From Palsa-504 sp963806335 (lineage in GTDB: Bacteria; Actinomycetota; Actinomycetes; Streptosporangiales; Streptosporangiaceae): 64,000 bases of DNA. The notes below the pieces were generated by a model that made no database searches, was not told where the DNA came from, and saw only the letters and a program-made list of their open reading frames with translations. The stretch's first letter is position 1. Each line of letters starts with the position of its first letter. Position numbers and translations under genes: made by a program. Location of the stretch: NCBI GenBank assembly GCA_963806335.1, contig CAWDXO010000016.1, positions 1-64,000 of the forward strand, in the 5' to 3' direction. Shown piece by piece: positions 32,890 through 41,120 of this stretch.

Positions 32890-33773
32890 CGGAGACCGCC
32901 GCGGGGCACGTCCGCTACCTGGAGCTGATCAACGAGGTGTCGCGGCCGCTGCCGCCGATGCCGGTCGCCGATCTCGGCGTCCCGGTTATGGCCCCGCTCA
33001 CGGTGCCGCTGGCCCAAGCCCGGGTGATGCTGCTGAACAGCGCCGGGGTCCACCTCCGGGGCGACCCGGCGTTCGAACCGGTCAACGACCTCAGCTTCCG
33101 GCGCATCCCGGCCGCGACCGACCCCGGCCGGCTGCGGCCCTCGCACCCGACGCCGATGCGCCGGCCTGGGCTCCGCGACGTCAACGTCGTGTTCCCCTAC
33201 CAGCGGCTGGCCGAGCTCGCCGCGGAGGGCGTCATCGGCGGGGTCACCGACACCCACCTCAGCATGCTCGGGGCGATCAAGCGGCTGCGGGCGCTAGCCG
33301 GCGACGTGGCGCCCGCGGTCGCCGCGGAAGCCCGCGCGCAGGGCGCGGACCTGCTGTTCGTGGTCCCTTTGTGCCCGGCCTGCCACCAGGCCATGGGCGT
33401 GCTGGCGCGGGCCGTGGAGCGGTGCGGGCTGCCGACCGTCTCGACCACGAACGCCCGCGACATCACCGAACTGGTGCGGCCGCCGCGCAGCGGGTTCCTC
33501 AACTTCCCGCTCGGCAACTGCGTCGGCCGCCCGCACCACGCGGACGAGCAGCGCGCGGTCTGCCGCGATGTGCTCGCCCTGGCCGGCCAGCCGGTACCCG
33601 CGGGAACGCTGGCGGACCTGCCCTACCAGTGGCCGGATCCCGGCTGGCCGGCTGAGGTGGCGGCCCAGTACCGGCTTGAGGCGGATGTGCTGCGCCGGCA
33701 GCGCGCCAGCGAGTTCCACGACGGCGTCCACTATGCCGTCGAGGAGGTGCGGGCGATCACCGGCCTCCTCTGA
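32886..33773 (+). CDS. GrdB/PrdB-like (glycine/proline reductase selenoprotein B family) protein, Cys form
   Basis: A 295-residue protein resembling the selenoprotein B family of clostridial glycine, betaine and D-proline reductases. The family region is VVPLCPACHQAMG, with cysteines at 163 and 166 where clostridial homologues carry selenocysteine. DVNVVFPYQRLAELAAEG and GGVTDTHLSMLG precede it. There is no in-frame TGA in this gene, so it needs no selenocysteine machinery. In aerobic actinobacteria such proteins have no settled reaction. Its position as the last gene of the Liv operon, coupled to the TrmB regulator, suggests a reductive step on a substrate C-N or C-S bond. Confidence 0.75.
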   Translation: MTETAAGHVRYLELINEVSRPLPPMPVADLGVPVMAPLTVPLAQARVMLLNSAGVHLRGDPAFEPVNDLSFRRIPAATDPGRLRPSHPTPMRRPGLRDVNVVFPYQRLAELAAEGVIGGVTDTHLSMLGAIKRLRALAGDVAPAVAAEARAQGADLLFVVPLCPACHQAMGVLARAVERCGLPTVSTTNARDITELVRPPRSGFLNFPLGNCVGRPHHADEQRAVCRDVLALAGQPVPAGTLADLPYQWPDPGWPAEVAAQYRLEADVLRRQRASEFHDGVHYAVEEVRAITGLL

Positions 33774-33834
33774 GCCGTCGGCCCCCGGCGGCCCCATCCG
33801 TACGTTTTTCGCTCACGAGTTCGAGATACCCGGT

Positions 33835-33973
33835 CTTATTGTGGAGGATTCTGGCTTCGTGGAGGATTTTAGGGACCGGGATCCCTGCAGATTTCCGCGA
33901 AGCGCGAAGTTTCCAAGATCTTTCCCGGTCAGGCGCATCAGGCTTCGCCCCGGCCTCATTACTCACGCTGGCA
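33835..33973 (+). repeat. R2 dispersed repeat, copy A
   Basis: This region is closely similar, by eye, to the reverse complement of 59231-59372. Shared landmarks in order are GTGGAGGATTCTGG, TTCGTGGAGG, TTTTAGGGAC, GGGATCCCT, AAGTTTCCAAGATCTTT, GGCGCATCAGGCTTCGCCCC and ACTCACGCTGGCA. The central AGGGA/TCCCT stem is kept although the outer stem is weakened here. No ORF is evident. Confidence 0.8.
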
Positions 33974-34024
33974 CTACCGCAGCGGTCTAAGGTGCCGACC
34001 CGGGCCGGGAGCGACCTGCGCGGG

Positions 34025-34288
34025 TCAGGCGCTGAGCGCCTCGGGCGGTTCCTCGCAGTGCTGGACGATCTCCTCGAGCGAAAGGCCGAGGGCGGTGGCC
34101 AGGGCGGCGACGGTGAAGAAGGCGGGCGTGGCGATGCGGCCGGTCTCGATCTTGCGCAGCGTTTCCGCGGGAACGCCGGATGTCGCGGCGATCTCGGCCA
34201 TGCTGCGCGGCCCGCGCGCCGCACGCAGCAGCATGCCCAGCCGTTCGCCGCGCTCGTGCTCGAGGTGGCTGAGCGGTGGTCGGACCAT
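34025..34288 (-). CDS. XRE-family regulator divergent from map
   Basis: An 87-residue HTH protein: LGMLLRAARGPRSMAEIAAT, then GVPAETLRKIETGRIATPAF, a classical XRE helix-turn-helix at about residues 17-55, and an acidic end EEIVQHCEEPPEALSA. ATG 34288 was chosen because longer frames would cross the operator. It is divergent from the methionine aminopeptidase gene. Such XRE-map pairs recur in actinobacteria, so it likely represses both. Confidence 0.82.
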   Translation of the reverse strand: MVRPPLSHLEHERGERLGMLLRAARGPRSMAEIAATSGVPAETLRKIETGRIATPAFFTVAALATALGLSLEEIVQHCEEPPEALSA

Positions 34289-34302
34289 ACCCGTGATATT
34301 AA

Positions 34303-34320
34303 TACCGGTATAGTTATACC
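34303..34320. promoter_or_regulatory. overlapping dyad operator between XRE gene and map
   Basis: Two overlapping palindromes, TACCGGTA (34303-34310) and GGTATAGTTATACC (34307-34320, arms GGTATA/TATACC), lie in the 52-bp divergent intergenic region. They are AT-rich against a GC-rich background. They are the natural binding site for the adjacent XRE protein. Confidence 0.65.
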
Positions 34321-34340
34321 GCAAAGGGAGGTGCTGAGCC

Positions 34341-35108
34341 GTGGTCGAGATCAAGACAGCAGGAGAGGTCCAGGCGATGCGCGCCGCCGGGCAGGTCGTC
34401 GCGCAGATCCTGGCCGCCGTCCGGGACCAGGCCAAGGCGGGTATCCGGTTGACCGAGCTGGACGAGATCGCCCGCGACGTCCTTGCCGGGGCCGGGGCGA
34501 CCTCGCCGTTCCTCGGCTACCATCCGGGCTTCGCGCCGGTGCCGTTCCCGGCGGTGATCTGCACCTCGGTCAATGACGCCGCGCTGCACGGCATCCCCAC
34601 CCGGTACCAACTCGCCGCCGGCGACTTGCTCAGCGTGGACTGCGGCGCCGTGCTGGACGGCTGGGCGGGCGACGCCGCGATCTCCTTCACGATCGGGGCC
34701 CCGGACGCGGCCGACGCGCGCCTGATCGACACCACCAGCGACGCTCTGCGCGCGGGCATCGCCGCCGCGGTTCCCGGCGGGCGGATCGGCGACATCTCCG
34801 CGGCCATCGGCGCGGTCGGACGGGCGGGCGGCTACGGCATCTGCACCGATTTCGGCGGTCACGGCATCGGCCGGACGATGCACGAGGATCCCCATATCCC
34901 GAACGAGGGGCTGCCGCGCCGCGGCCGCAAGCTCGTCCCCGGGCTGGTCGTCGCGATCGAGCCGTGGTTCCTGGCCGGCGGCAAGGACAGCTACCGGATC
35001 GACGACGACGGCTGGACGATCCGCAGCGGCGACGGCAGCCGCGCGGCCCACGTCGAGCACACCGTCGCCATTACCGCCGGCGGCGCCGCGGTCCTGACCC
35101 TCCCCTGA
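34341..35108 (+). CDS. map: type I methionine aminopeptidase
   Basis: A 255-residue pita-bread metallopeptidase that removes N-terminal Met from nascent proteins. Metal-ligand blocks are DCGAVLDGWAGDAAISFTI (D and D), GHGIGRTMHEDPHIPN (H), IEPWF (E) and VEHTVAI (E). GTG 34341 follows GGGAGG. It is not beside the ribosomal protein genes, so it is probably a second copy; a housekeeping map would be expected elsewhere. Transcription likely depends on the XRE operator just upstream. Confidence 0.9.
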   Translation: MVEIKTAGEVQAMRAAGQVVAQILAAVRDQAKAGIRLTELDEIARDVLAGAGATSPFLGYHPGFAPVPFPAVICTSVNDAALHGIPTRYQLAAGDLLSVDCGAVLDGWAGDAAISFTIGAPDAADARLIDTTSDALRAGIAAAVPGGRIGDISAAIGAVGRAGGYGICTDFGGHGIGRTMHEDPHIPNEGLPRRGRKLVPGLVVAIEPWFLAGGKDSYRIDDDGWTIRSGDGSRAAHVEHTVAITAGGAAVLTLP

Positions 35109-35263
35109 CCCGCCGCTCCGGCTGGCCTCCCCGTCTTTTTGGGCCGAACGGGCCGTGGTGCTCCACCCCGGATTACCTCAGCCATCGGGTCGCCGCGGTC
35201 ACGCCGGCGAACCGGGTGCCGGCCCGCCGCGACCGGGATCGGGGGCGGCCCTGGCCTGCCCGC

Positions 35264-35401
35264 TTACCCTGGACCTGGTGACCAGCCGACGGCGCCCAGG
35301 ACCAGCGCCCAGATGGCCGGGGTGGTGCCGGGGCCCAGCAGGTCGAAGCGGACTCCATCTACCCCGATGACCAGCACGTGACCAGGTGGCGATGCGCTCA
35401 C
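35264..35401 (-). pseudogene. truncated alkaline-phosphatase-superfamily phosphodiesterase stub
   Basis: Starting at GTG 35401 and coupled to the SDR stop by GTGA, a 45-codon frame reads HVLVIGVDGVRFDLLGPGTT, then PAIWAL, before ending at TAA. This is the characteristic N-terminus (metal-binding Asp) of type I phosphodiesterase/nucleotide pyrophosphatase-like proteins. The remaining domain is missing. The rest of 35109-35263 holds nothing recognisable. It is a remnant of a gene that once followed the SDR. Confidence 0.65.
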
Positions 35402-36186
35402 GGCCGGAGCTCCGCCCCGGTCAGCTGCACCGAAGTTAGCTCGGCGCAGTAGCTGAGCAGCCGGTCCTGGACCGCGGGGTCGCGGGCGGCGGGATGGGCC
35501 TGCCTGGGCTGCTTGTGGTAGAAGTAGCCGCCGCTGACCATGGCCGCGGGATCATGGCTGACGGCCAGCCAGGCCTGCGTCACCGGGGCCAGGGACATGT
35601 CGCCCGGTGCGCCCGGACCGCCCATCTTGGTCGGCACCCAGCCTGGCTCGAGCGCGTTGGAGAGCACGCCAGGCCACCGGCGGGCGACGGCGAAGGCGAG
35701 GACGACGTCGGACAGCTTGCTGTCGGAATAGGCCTGGGCGCCGTTCCAGCGCCGCCGGGTCCACTGCGGGTCAGCCAGCTCGGCGTTACCGCCGCGGTGC
35801 ATGCCCGAGCTCAGGTAGACGAGCCGGGCCGGCCGTTCGACCAGGGCCGTCAGCAGGTAAGGGGCGAGCACGTTGACCGCGAAGACCTGCGCGAGGCCGT
35901 CCTCGGTCTCGACCCGCCGCGGCTCGCGGTAGCCGATCCCGGCGTTGTGGATGACGGCGTCGAACCGACCCGCCGCGTTGGCCTGCCCGGCGACCTGCCG
36001 CATGCCGGCGATGCTGGACAGGTCCCCGATGACCACGCCGTCGGCCTGCGGCAGGGCCGCGCGCGTGTCGTCGGCCCGGCTGGCGTTGCGGGCGTGCAGC
36101 GTGACCGAATGGCCATCAGCGACCAGCAGCCGCCCGGCCATCAGGCCCAGCCCGTCACTCGACCCGGTAATGAGCACGCGAGACAC
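35398..36186 (-). CDS. short-chain dehydrogenase/reductase
   Basis: A 262-residue classical-like SDR: cofactor motif ITGSSDGLG (about 6-14), HNAGIG in place of NNAG, catalytic Ser in LVYLSSGMH, and YSDSK. NADP preference is suggested by the basic residue after the second strand (HARNAS). The start is GTG 36186 with AGGGGG 5 bases upstream. It formed an operon with a now-truncated phosphodiesterase. Substrate is unknown. Confidence 0.85.
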   Translation of the reverse strand: MSRVLITGSSDGLGLMAGRLLVADGHSVTLHARNASRADDTRAALPQADGVVIGDLSSIAGMRQVAGQANAAGRFDAVIHNAGIGYREPRRVETEDGLAQVFAVNVLAPYLLTALVERPARLVYLSSGMHRGGNAELADPQWTRRRWNGAQAYSDSKLSDVVLAFAVARRWPGVLSNALEPGWVPTKMGGPGAPGDMSLAPVTQAWLAVSHDPAAMVSGGYFYHKQPRQAHPAARDPAVQDRLLSYCAELTSVQLTGAELRP

Positions 36187-36245
36187 AAGACCCCCTTCGC
36201 TGTCCCGGCCTGGCCGGACGTAGGGTCAGGCCAGAAGGGAGCACG

Positions 36246-36539
36246 ATGTCATCCTCGTCGGAGTCAGAGCACCTTGACAATCATCACCGGAACACCCTGC
36301 GTCAGATCTTCGCCCACCCAGCGAGCCATAACATCGAGTGGCGCGCGGTAACGTCCCTGCTGGAGGCCGTGGGCACGGTGGCCGTGCACCACGACGGCAA
36401 GCTCACCGTCACGATCGGATCCGAGACCGAGTTCTTCGACCCTCCCCCGGGCAAGGACATCGACGCCCAGATGGTGGTCGATCTGCGCCGGATGCTGAGC
36501 CAGGCGGGTTACCGGCCGTCCACCGAGGGCACCCCGTGA
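36246..36539 (+). CDS. conserved HicA-like hypothetical protein
   Basis: A 97-residue protein with the pattern TLRQIFAHPASHNIEWRAVT then SLLEAVGTVAVHHDGKLTVT. This resembles HicA/dsRBD-fold small proteins widespread in actinobacteria without an antitoxin partner. The start and stop are clean, with AGGGAGC upstream. Its TGA overlaps the ATG of the amidotransferase gene by one base (TGATG), so they are co-translated. No toxin role is shown. Confidence 0.7.
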   Translation: MSSSSESEHLDNHHRNTLRQIFAHPASHNIEWRAVTSLLEAVGTVAVHHDGKLTVTIGSETEFFDPPPGKDIDAQMVVDLRRMLSQAGYRPSTEGTP

Positions 36540-37222
36540 TGCGAGTGGTCCTCGTCCGGCATCACGGCGTGGACTCGGCCGGCTTCATCGCCGCCGCGTT
36601 CGAGGCGCAGGGGGCCGAGCTGGCCGTCCACCTGTGGCCCGACGACGGGCCGCTGCCGGCGCTCGACAACGTTGATCACGTCGTGCTGCTCGGCGCCGTC
36701 AGCTCGGTCAACGATCCCGACCCGTGGATCGGCGAGGAACTGGCCTGGCTGCGCGGGGTGGACGAGGCGGGCGTGCCGGTGCTCGGCATCTGCTTCGGCG
36801 CCCAGGCGATCTGCGCCGCGTTCGGCGGGCGGGTCGAGGCGATGCCCCGCAAGGAGATCGGCTGGACGCTGGTCGAGTCGGTCGACCACGAGCTGATCCC
36901 GGCCGGCCCCTGGCTGGAGTTCCACGGCGACCGCTGCCTGCCCGCCGCGACCGCGACGGTGCTGGCCCGTAACGACGTGGGAGTACAGGCGTTCCGGATC
37001 GGCCGGCACCTGGCGGTCCAGTTCCATCCCGAGGTCGACGGCCCGCAGCTCAAGCTCTGGCTGGACGCCGGCGGAAACCAGGACGCGGAGCAGCTGGGGC
37101 TCGACCCCGGTCAGTTCCTGGCCGACACCATCCGCGAAGAGCCCGCCGCCCGGGAACGAGCCGGCCGCCTGGTGGCCGCCGCGCTGCGCATCGCCGCGGA
37201 GGCCAGCCTCTGCGAAACGTGA
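36539..37222 (+). CDS. class I glutamine amidotransferase-like protein
   Basis: A 227-residue Rossmann-like amidotransferase. The nucleophile elbow GICFGAQAIC places Cys at 85; the catalytic His/Glu pair lies in QFHPEVDG. Proteins of this GuaA-GATase-like kind hydrolyse glutamine to ammonia for an unknown acceptor enzyme. ATG 36539 overlaps the upstream small gene. No synthase partner is adjacent, so it may act alone on gamma-glutamyl compounds. Confidence 0.82.
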   Translation: MRVVLVRHHGVDSAGFIAAAFEAQGAELAVHLWPDDGPLPALDNVDHVVLLGAVSSVNDPDPWIGEELAWLRGVDEAGVPVLGICFGAQAICAAFGGRVEAMPRKEIGWTLVESVDHELIPAGPWLEFHGDRCLPAATATVLARNDVGVQAFRIGRHLAVQFHPEVDGPQLKLWLDAGGNQDAEQLGLDPGQFLADTIREEPAARERAGRLVAAALRIAAEASLCET

Positions 37223-37287
37223 CAATCGTTGACAGCGGCGGACACGTCGTGCCCGGTCGACACTGCCTGACGTTACGATAACGCTCT

Positions 37288-38679
37288 ATGTCTTCCGAAC
37301 TCGGCGCCTGGCTGCGCCGGCAGCGCGAGGACCGCGGCTGGACGCGGTCGGAGATGGCCCGCCAGCTCATCAAGGCGGCTAAGGCCAAGGGTGACACGTC
37401 GGTGCCGGCCGCCGACAACATCGGCCACAACATCTACCGCTGGGAACGCGGTGTCGTCGGCCCGGCCGAGCGTTACCAGCTCTACTATTGCGGCGCCTTC
37501 GGGATCCCGTTCAGCCAATTCGGCCGCGCGGCGGATGCGTCGCCGCGGCCGTCCGCCGACCCGCCGGGCATGGTCGACCCTGGCCCTGGGGGACCCGCTA
37601 CCTCCGCCTACCGTGAGACGGCACCGCCCGAGACGGGCGCTTCCGCGATCAGGCGAGGGGTCCTTATGGCCGCGCATGAAGGCAGCGAGCATGCCGGGCG
37701 CGTCGAGCAGCGTGGTATCGGCGAGGCCACCCTGGAACAGTTCCGCGCCGACGTGACCGGCCTGTCCGTGCAGTACATGACGGGCGAGACCTTCGCCCTG
37801 TTCATGGACATGAGGCGGGTCAGGAACCGGGTCCTTGAGGCGCTGGACCGGCGCCAGTGGCCGCGCGACGCCGCTGAGCTCTACCTGCTGGCGGGCTGCC
37901 TGAGCGCGTTAATGGCCGCCGCGGCCGTCAGTCTCGGCTACCCGCAGGCCGCCGAGGAGCTGACCAGGGCCGGCTGGGCCTACGCGACGATCATCGATCA
38001 CCGGCCGCTGATGGCCCGGCTGCGCCTGTGCGCGGCCTACGCGGCCTACTGGGGCGGGCATCCCCGCCAGGCCGCGAGCCTGGCGGGCAGCGGTCTTGAG
38101 TATGTCGCCGACGGGCAGAACGCGGCGCAGCTCCACCTGTACGGCGGCCTGGCCCGCGCCCGGCTGGGCGACGCCGCCAGCGCCGGCCTGGCGATCGGGG
38201 CCGCTCGCGACGCGAGGGAACGCGATCACCGCGACGAGTTGCTGGAGATCGGCGGCGAGTTCGGCTTCTCCCGCGCCGCCCAGTCCTACTACGCGGGCTT
38301 CATCCTCGCCGAGGCGGGCCGGGGGGCGGGATCAGGCGGGCAGGCGGTCGCCGAGCTGGAGTCCGCGACCAGCCTGTACGGCCGGGGACCGGACCCAGGG
38401 GAGCACCACAGCCGCAGGTGCCAGATGCTGGCCCACACCGACCTGGCCATCGTGCGGCTCCGGTCAGGCGCGCTCGACGCCGCGATCACGGCGCTGCACC
38501 CCGTGCTGACGCTGCGTCCGGGCGAGCGCACCGCCGTGCAGGCGCAGCGCCTGTCCGCGCTTCGGGCCGAGCTGGCCCAGCCGATCTTCCGCGGTTCGGC
38601 GCGGGCCAGGGAACTCGACGAGCAGGTGGCCGGATTCGCCCGCGGTGGAGCCGGGCAGCTTTCCGTGATCAGCCGCTGA
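37288..38679 (+). CDS. large XRE-type regulator with TPR-like domain
   Basis: A 463-residue actinobacterial regulator. The N-terminal HTH (ELGAWLRRQREDRGWTRSEM then ARQLIKAA, about residues 4-75) is followed by a long helical region (150-440) with repeated Ala/Leu-rich helices typical of TPR sensor parts (LARARLGDAASAGLAIGAAR, LSALRAELAQPIFRGSARAR). Such proteins respond to signalling molecules in streptomycetes. Its end overlaps the convergent thioesterase gene by 11 bp. Target genes are unknown. Confidence 0.78.
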   Translation: MSSELGAWLRRQREDRGWTRSEMARQLIKAAKAKGDTSVPAADNIGHNIYRWERGVVGPAERYQLYYCGAFGIPFSQFGRAADASPRPSADPPGMVDPGPGGPATSAYRETAPPETGASAIRRGVLMAAHEGSEHAGRVEQRGIGEATLEQFRADVTGLSVQYMTGETFALFMDMRRVRNRVLEALDRRQWPRDAAELYLLAGCLSALMAAAAVSLGYPQAAEELTRAGWAYATIIDHRPLMARLRLCAAYAAYWGGHPRQAASLAGSGLEYVADGQNAAQLHLYGGLARARLGDAASAGLAIGAARDARERDHRDELLEIGGEFGFSRAAQSYYAGFILAEAGRGAGSGGQAVAELESATSLYGRGPDPGEHHSRRCQMLAHTDLAIVRLRSGALDAAITALHPVLTLRPGERTAVQAQRLSALRAELAQPIFRGSARARELDEQVAGFARGGAGQLSVISR

Positions 38680-39136
38680 GGCCCGGCCGGTCATACAGGG
38701 CGGTCATCGTGGCCTGCATGATCGCGAACGGGCGCTTGTCGTCGTCGGCGAACGCCTCGCCGCGGCAGACCACCAGGGTCCGCCCGGCCCTGACCACCTC
38801 GCCGGTGACCGCGAACCGCTGCCCGGCCGCGGGCGCGAGCAGGTTGACGGTAAAGGTCGCGGTCAGCACGGAGGCCTCCGGCGGCAGGACGCTGTACGCC
38901 GCGTACCCGCACGCGGTGTCCAGGACGGTGGTAATCGCGCCGGCGTGCAGGAACCCGTGCTGCTGGGTGAGCCCATCGTGGCGTCGCAGCGACATCTCTA
39001 CCCGCCCGGGCTCGGCCGCCGTTACTTCCACGCCGAGCGTGGCCATCATGCCCTGCCGGCCGAAGCTGGCCCTGATCCGGGTCAGCATCGCCTCGGTGGA
39101 CTCGGTGCGCGGCTTGCCGCCGCCTGGTTCGGTCAC
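38669..39136 (-). CDS. PaaI-type hotdog thioesterase
   Basis: A 155-residue hotdog-fold thioesterase that hydrolyses acyl- or aryl-CoA. The family core is HDGLTQQHGFLHAGAITTVL then DTACGYAAYS, with the HGG-type motif replaced by HAG as in many PaaI proteins, followed by TATFTVNLLAPA. The start is taken as GTG 39136; an internal Met17 is possible. It is convergent with the XRE regulator. Confidence 0.83.
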   Translation of the reverse strand: MTEPGGGKPRTESTEAMLTRIRASFGRQGMMATLGVEVTAAEPGRVEMSLRRHDGLTQQHGFLHAGAITTVLDTACGYAAYSVLPPEASVLTATFTVNLLAPAAGQRFAVTGEVVRAGRTLVVCRGEAFADDDKRPFAIMQATMTALYDRPGLSG

Positions 39137-39213
39137 CCGCCGATTGTCTCAGCACGCGATACGGGCGCCTAAGCGTAGCGAGAGCAGCCGCTGACGGCCG
39201 GCCGCGGGCCCGG

Positions 39214-40623
39214 TTACCAGCCGCGGAACTGACCCTGAGTGGCCCAGAACGTGGCCAGCATCGTCCAGGCCACCAGGTACGCCCCGGCGGCCACCAGGCG
39301 GGCGGCGGGACGGCCGGCGGACCAGCGCAGCCCGACGGTGGCGAGCCGCCGCGCCAGCCCGGTCACGATGTACAGCGACCCGGCGAAGGACAGGGTCAGC
39401 AGGGCGACGCCGACCGAGCCGACCGCGGCGAGCGCGTAGTGGTGGCCGGTGACCGCGCTGGTCACCAGCTGCGCCTGCTGGCTCGCGGAGTGCCATAGCG
39501 ACCGGTTGATCCGGGGGAGGTAAAGCAGCATGGACCCGATGGTGACCGCGAGCAGCGGGATGACGCACAGCACCCAGCCGGTCACCACGACCCGGGCGCC
39601 CCGCCGCAGGCCGGTGACGCGCGGGTCCGGGCGACCCCGGGAGACGACGCTTTTCAGGATCGGGGTGACGCGAGCGAACAGGTCCGGCACGCCGACGATG
39701 TCGCTGAGGATGAAGTAACCGTCGAAGCGGACGAACGGCAGCAACTGCTCCAGCATCTCCAGGTGCGTGAGGGCAATGACCAGGAGCAGGACCTCGGCCG
39801 AGGTCACCGCGTAGAGGCCGGCCAGGGCCAGCATGAAGGTCAGGTTGAAGTACAGGCCGCCGAGGTCGGTTCGCAGCCGCCCCGCACGGCTGAGCCGGTA
39901 AGAGTCGGTGACGTTGGTGAAGAACGCCGGCCAGACCAGGTAGATGCCGGCGCCGATCACGCCCGGCCGCGCGCCGCCATAGCGGCAGCCGGTCGCGTGC
40001 CCGCACTCGTGGAAGACGGCGGAGACCAGGGACAGGCCGAGCACGACGAGCAGGTCCACCGGGTCGTGCAGGACCTGCCGTACCCCCCCGCCCAGCCCGT
40101 GGACGGCGAACAGCCACCAGTCCACCACCAGGACGCTGCCGACCACGGCCATCACGACGGGCGCCCCGAACAGCGGCCGCAGGAGCGCGGCCGCGACGTT
40201 CGCGGCACGTTCGGTCAGCAGTGTCCCCCGCGCCCTGAGCGCGAACAGCGGATTGGCCTTCGGCGCGACGGGCGGGGCGCCTTCGGCGGCGACGACGCCG
40301 AGGGGCAGCAGCTTGGCCGTGATGAGGTGGCGGACCTGGCCGGCGTCCAGCGACCGGCCGAGCTCCGCACTGACCAGCTTCGCGATGGCGGCCGGGTCGC
40401 GGGAGCCGTCGATCCGGCAGGTCACCTGGTACAGCAGCGGGGACATCTGGATGACCTGGCCGTCGGCCCGCCGTACCAGCGACGGCGGCTGGCTGTAGCC
40501 GGAGTCCTGGTACTCGCCGAGCAACTCGACCCCGGCGGCCAGCCGGGGCACCCCGGCGGACCCGGCCGGGGGCGACACGGGTGCCGTGCGCTCGGTGCCG
40601 ACGGGTCCTGCGGCCACGGTCAT
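39214..40623 (-). CDS. membrane M50-type zinc metalloprotease with PqqD-like N-terminal domain
   Basis: A 469-residue protein. Residues about 33-112 resemble a PqqD-like/RiPP recognition element (LVRRADGQVIQMSPLLYQVT then CRIDGSRDPAAIAKLVS), which in peptide maturation systems binds a leader peptide. The rest is a polytopic site-2-protease-like domain with the zinc motif HECGH at 205-209 and a later FDGYFILSD block providing the third ligand. ATG 40623 has GGGAGGAG 7 bases upstream. It lies behind a precursor-like gene and a strong hairpin. Likely role: cleavage or export of that peptide at the membrane. A standalone regulated protease is the alternative. Confidence 0.8.
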   Translation of the reverse strand: MTVAAGPVGTERTAPVSPPAGSAGVPRLAAGVELLGEYQDSGYSQPPSLVRRADGQVIQMSPLLYQVTCRIDGSRDPAAIAKLVSAELGRSLDAGQVRHLITAKLLPLGVVAAEGAPPVAPKANPLFALRARGTLLTERAANVAAALLRPLFGAPVVMAVVGSVLVVDWWLFAVHGLGGGVRQVLHDPVDLLVVLGLSLVSAVFHECGHATGCRYGGARPGVIGAGIYLVWPAFFTNVTDSYRLSRAGRLRTDLGGLYFNLTFMLALAGLYAVTSAEVLLLVIALTHLEMLEQLLPFVRFDGYFILSDIVGVPDLFARVTPILKSVVSRGRPDPRVTGLRRGARVVVTGWVLCVIPLLAVTIGSMLLYLPRINRSLWHSASQQAQLVTSAVTGHHYALAAVGSVGVALLTLSFAGSLYIVTGLARRLATVGLRWSAGRPAARLVAAGAYLVAWTMLATFWATQGQFRGW

Positions 40624-40670
40624 CGGTCTGCTCCTCCCGTTTCTTGCTCACCAGCGGACATCAGGAAGGC

Positions 40671-40706
40671 GGAGGGCCGCCCGCCGGCCAGGGCGGGCGG
40701 CCCTCC
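40671..40706 (-). terminator. perfect 15-bp stem hairpin between precursor and protease genes
   Basis: GGAGGGCCGCCCGCC (40671-40685) and its exact complement (40692-40706) enclose a 6-base loop. There is no U tract on the minus-strand side, so it is better read as a partial terminator or mRNA stabiliser. It would give high precursor and low protease expression, as common in peptide operons. Confidence 0.75.
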
Positions 40707-40771
40707 TGGCCTGCTGCCCATCCCCCTCGTAGGCAATGCGCAGCAGGCCGGCGGTGAGAACCGGACAGGTG

Positions 40772-41002
40772 CTACAGGAGGCCGCCGATGTTGTCGAAAC
40801 TGCCGTTGAGGAGGCCGACGTTCACGTTCGGCGACAGGATGCCGCCGCCCACCTGAGTCACGTTGCCGTCCGACTGGCTGACAATGGTGGTGTTGCCGCC
40901 GTTCTGGTGCGGGGACCTCCAGACACAGAGGGTTTCCCGGCTCGGGAGCAGCTCAGCGGTCTCGAGCTCGAGCTCTTGCGTCGTCACAGGTACAGTGGAC
41001 AT
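40772..41002 (-). CDS. 76-residue precursor-like peptide (RiPP-like/secreted peptide candidate)
   Basis: ATG 41002 has AAAGGAG 6 bases upstream. The first 28 residues are acidic and leader-like (TTQELELETAELLPSRETLC). The remainder is Gly/Asn/Ser/Val-rich with repeated polar motifs (GGNTTIVSQSDGNVTQVGGG, then NVNVGLLNGSFDNIGGLL). That composition resembles curlin-type or small core peptides rather than a globular enzyme. There is one Cys (26) and no signal peptide. It sits immediately upstream of the PqqD-like M50 protease. I infer it is that enzyme's substrate. No named family is claimed. Confidence 0.7.
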   Translation of the reverse strand: MSTVPVTTQELELETAELLPSRETLCVWRSPHQNGGNTTIVSQSDGNVTQVGGGILSPNVNVGLLNGSFDNIGGLL

Positions 41003-41120
41003 GGAGACTCCTTTGTCGACGGCCTGCCGGGCCTGGCAGGCCAAGGCTTGCCCGTGTTCCCGGGGTGTACAGGGCCTTTGGGAACCGCTCGGCACCCTGG
41101 TGGCGCCGGGTCTCGGACTT

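Noticed and set aside
32886..33773. Selenocysteine insertion in the GrdB-like gene
   Set aside because: There is no in-frame TGA. The position is encoded as Cys, so no SECIS is needed.
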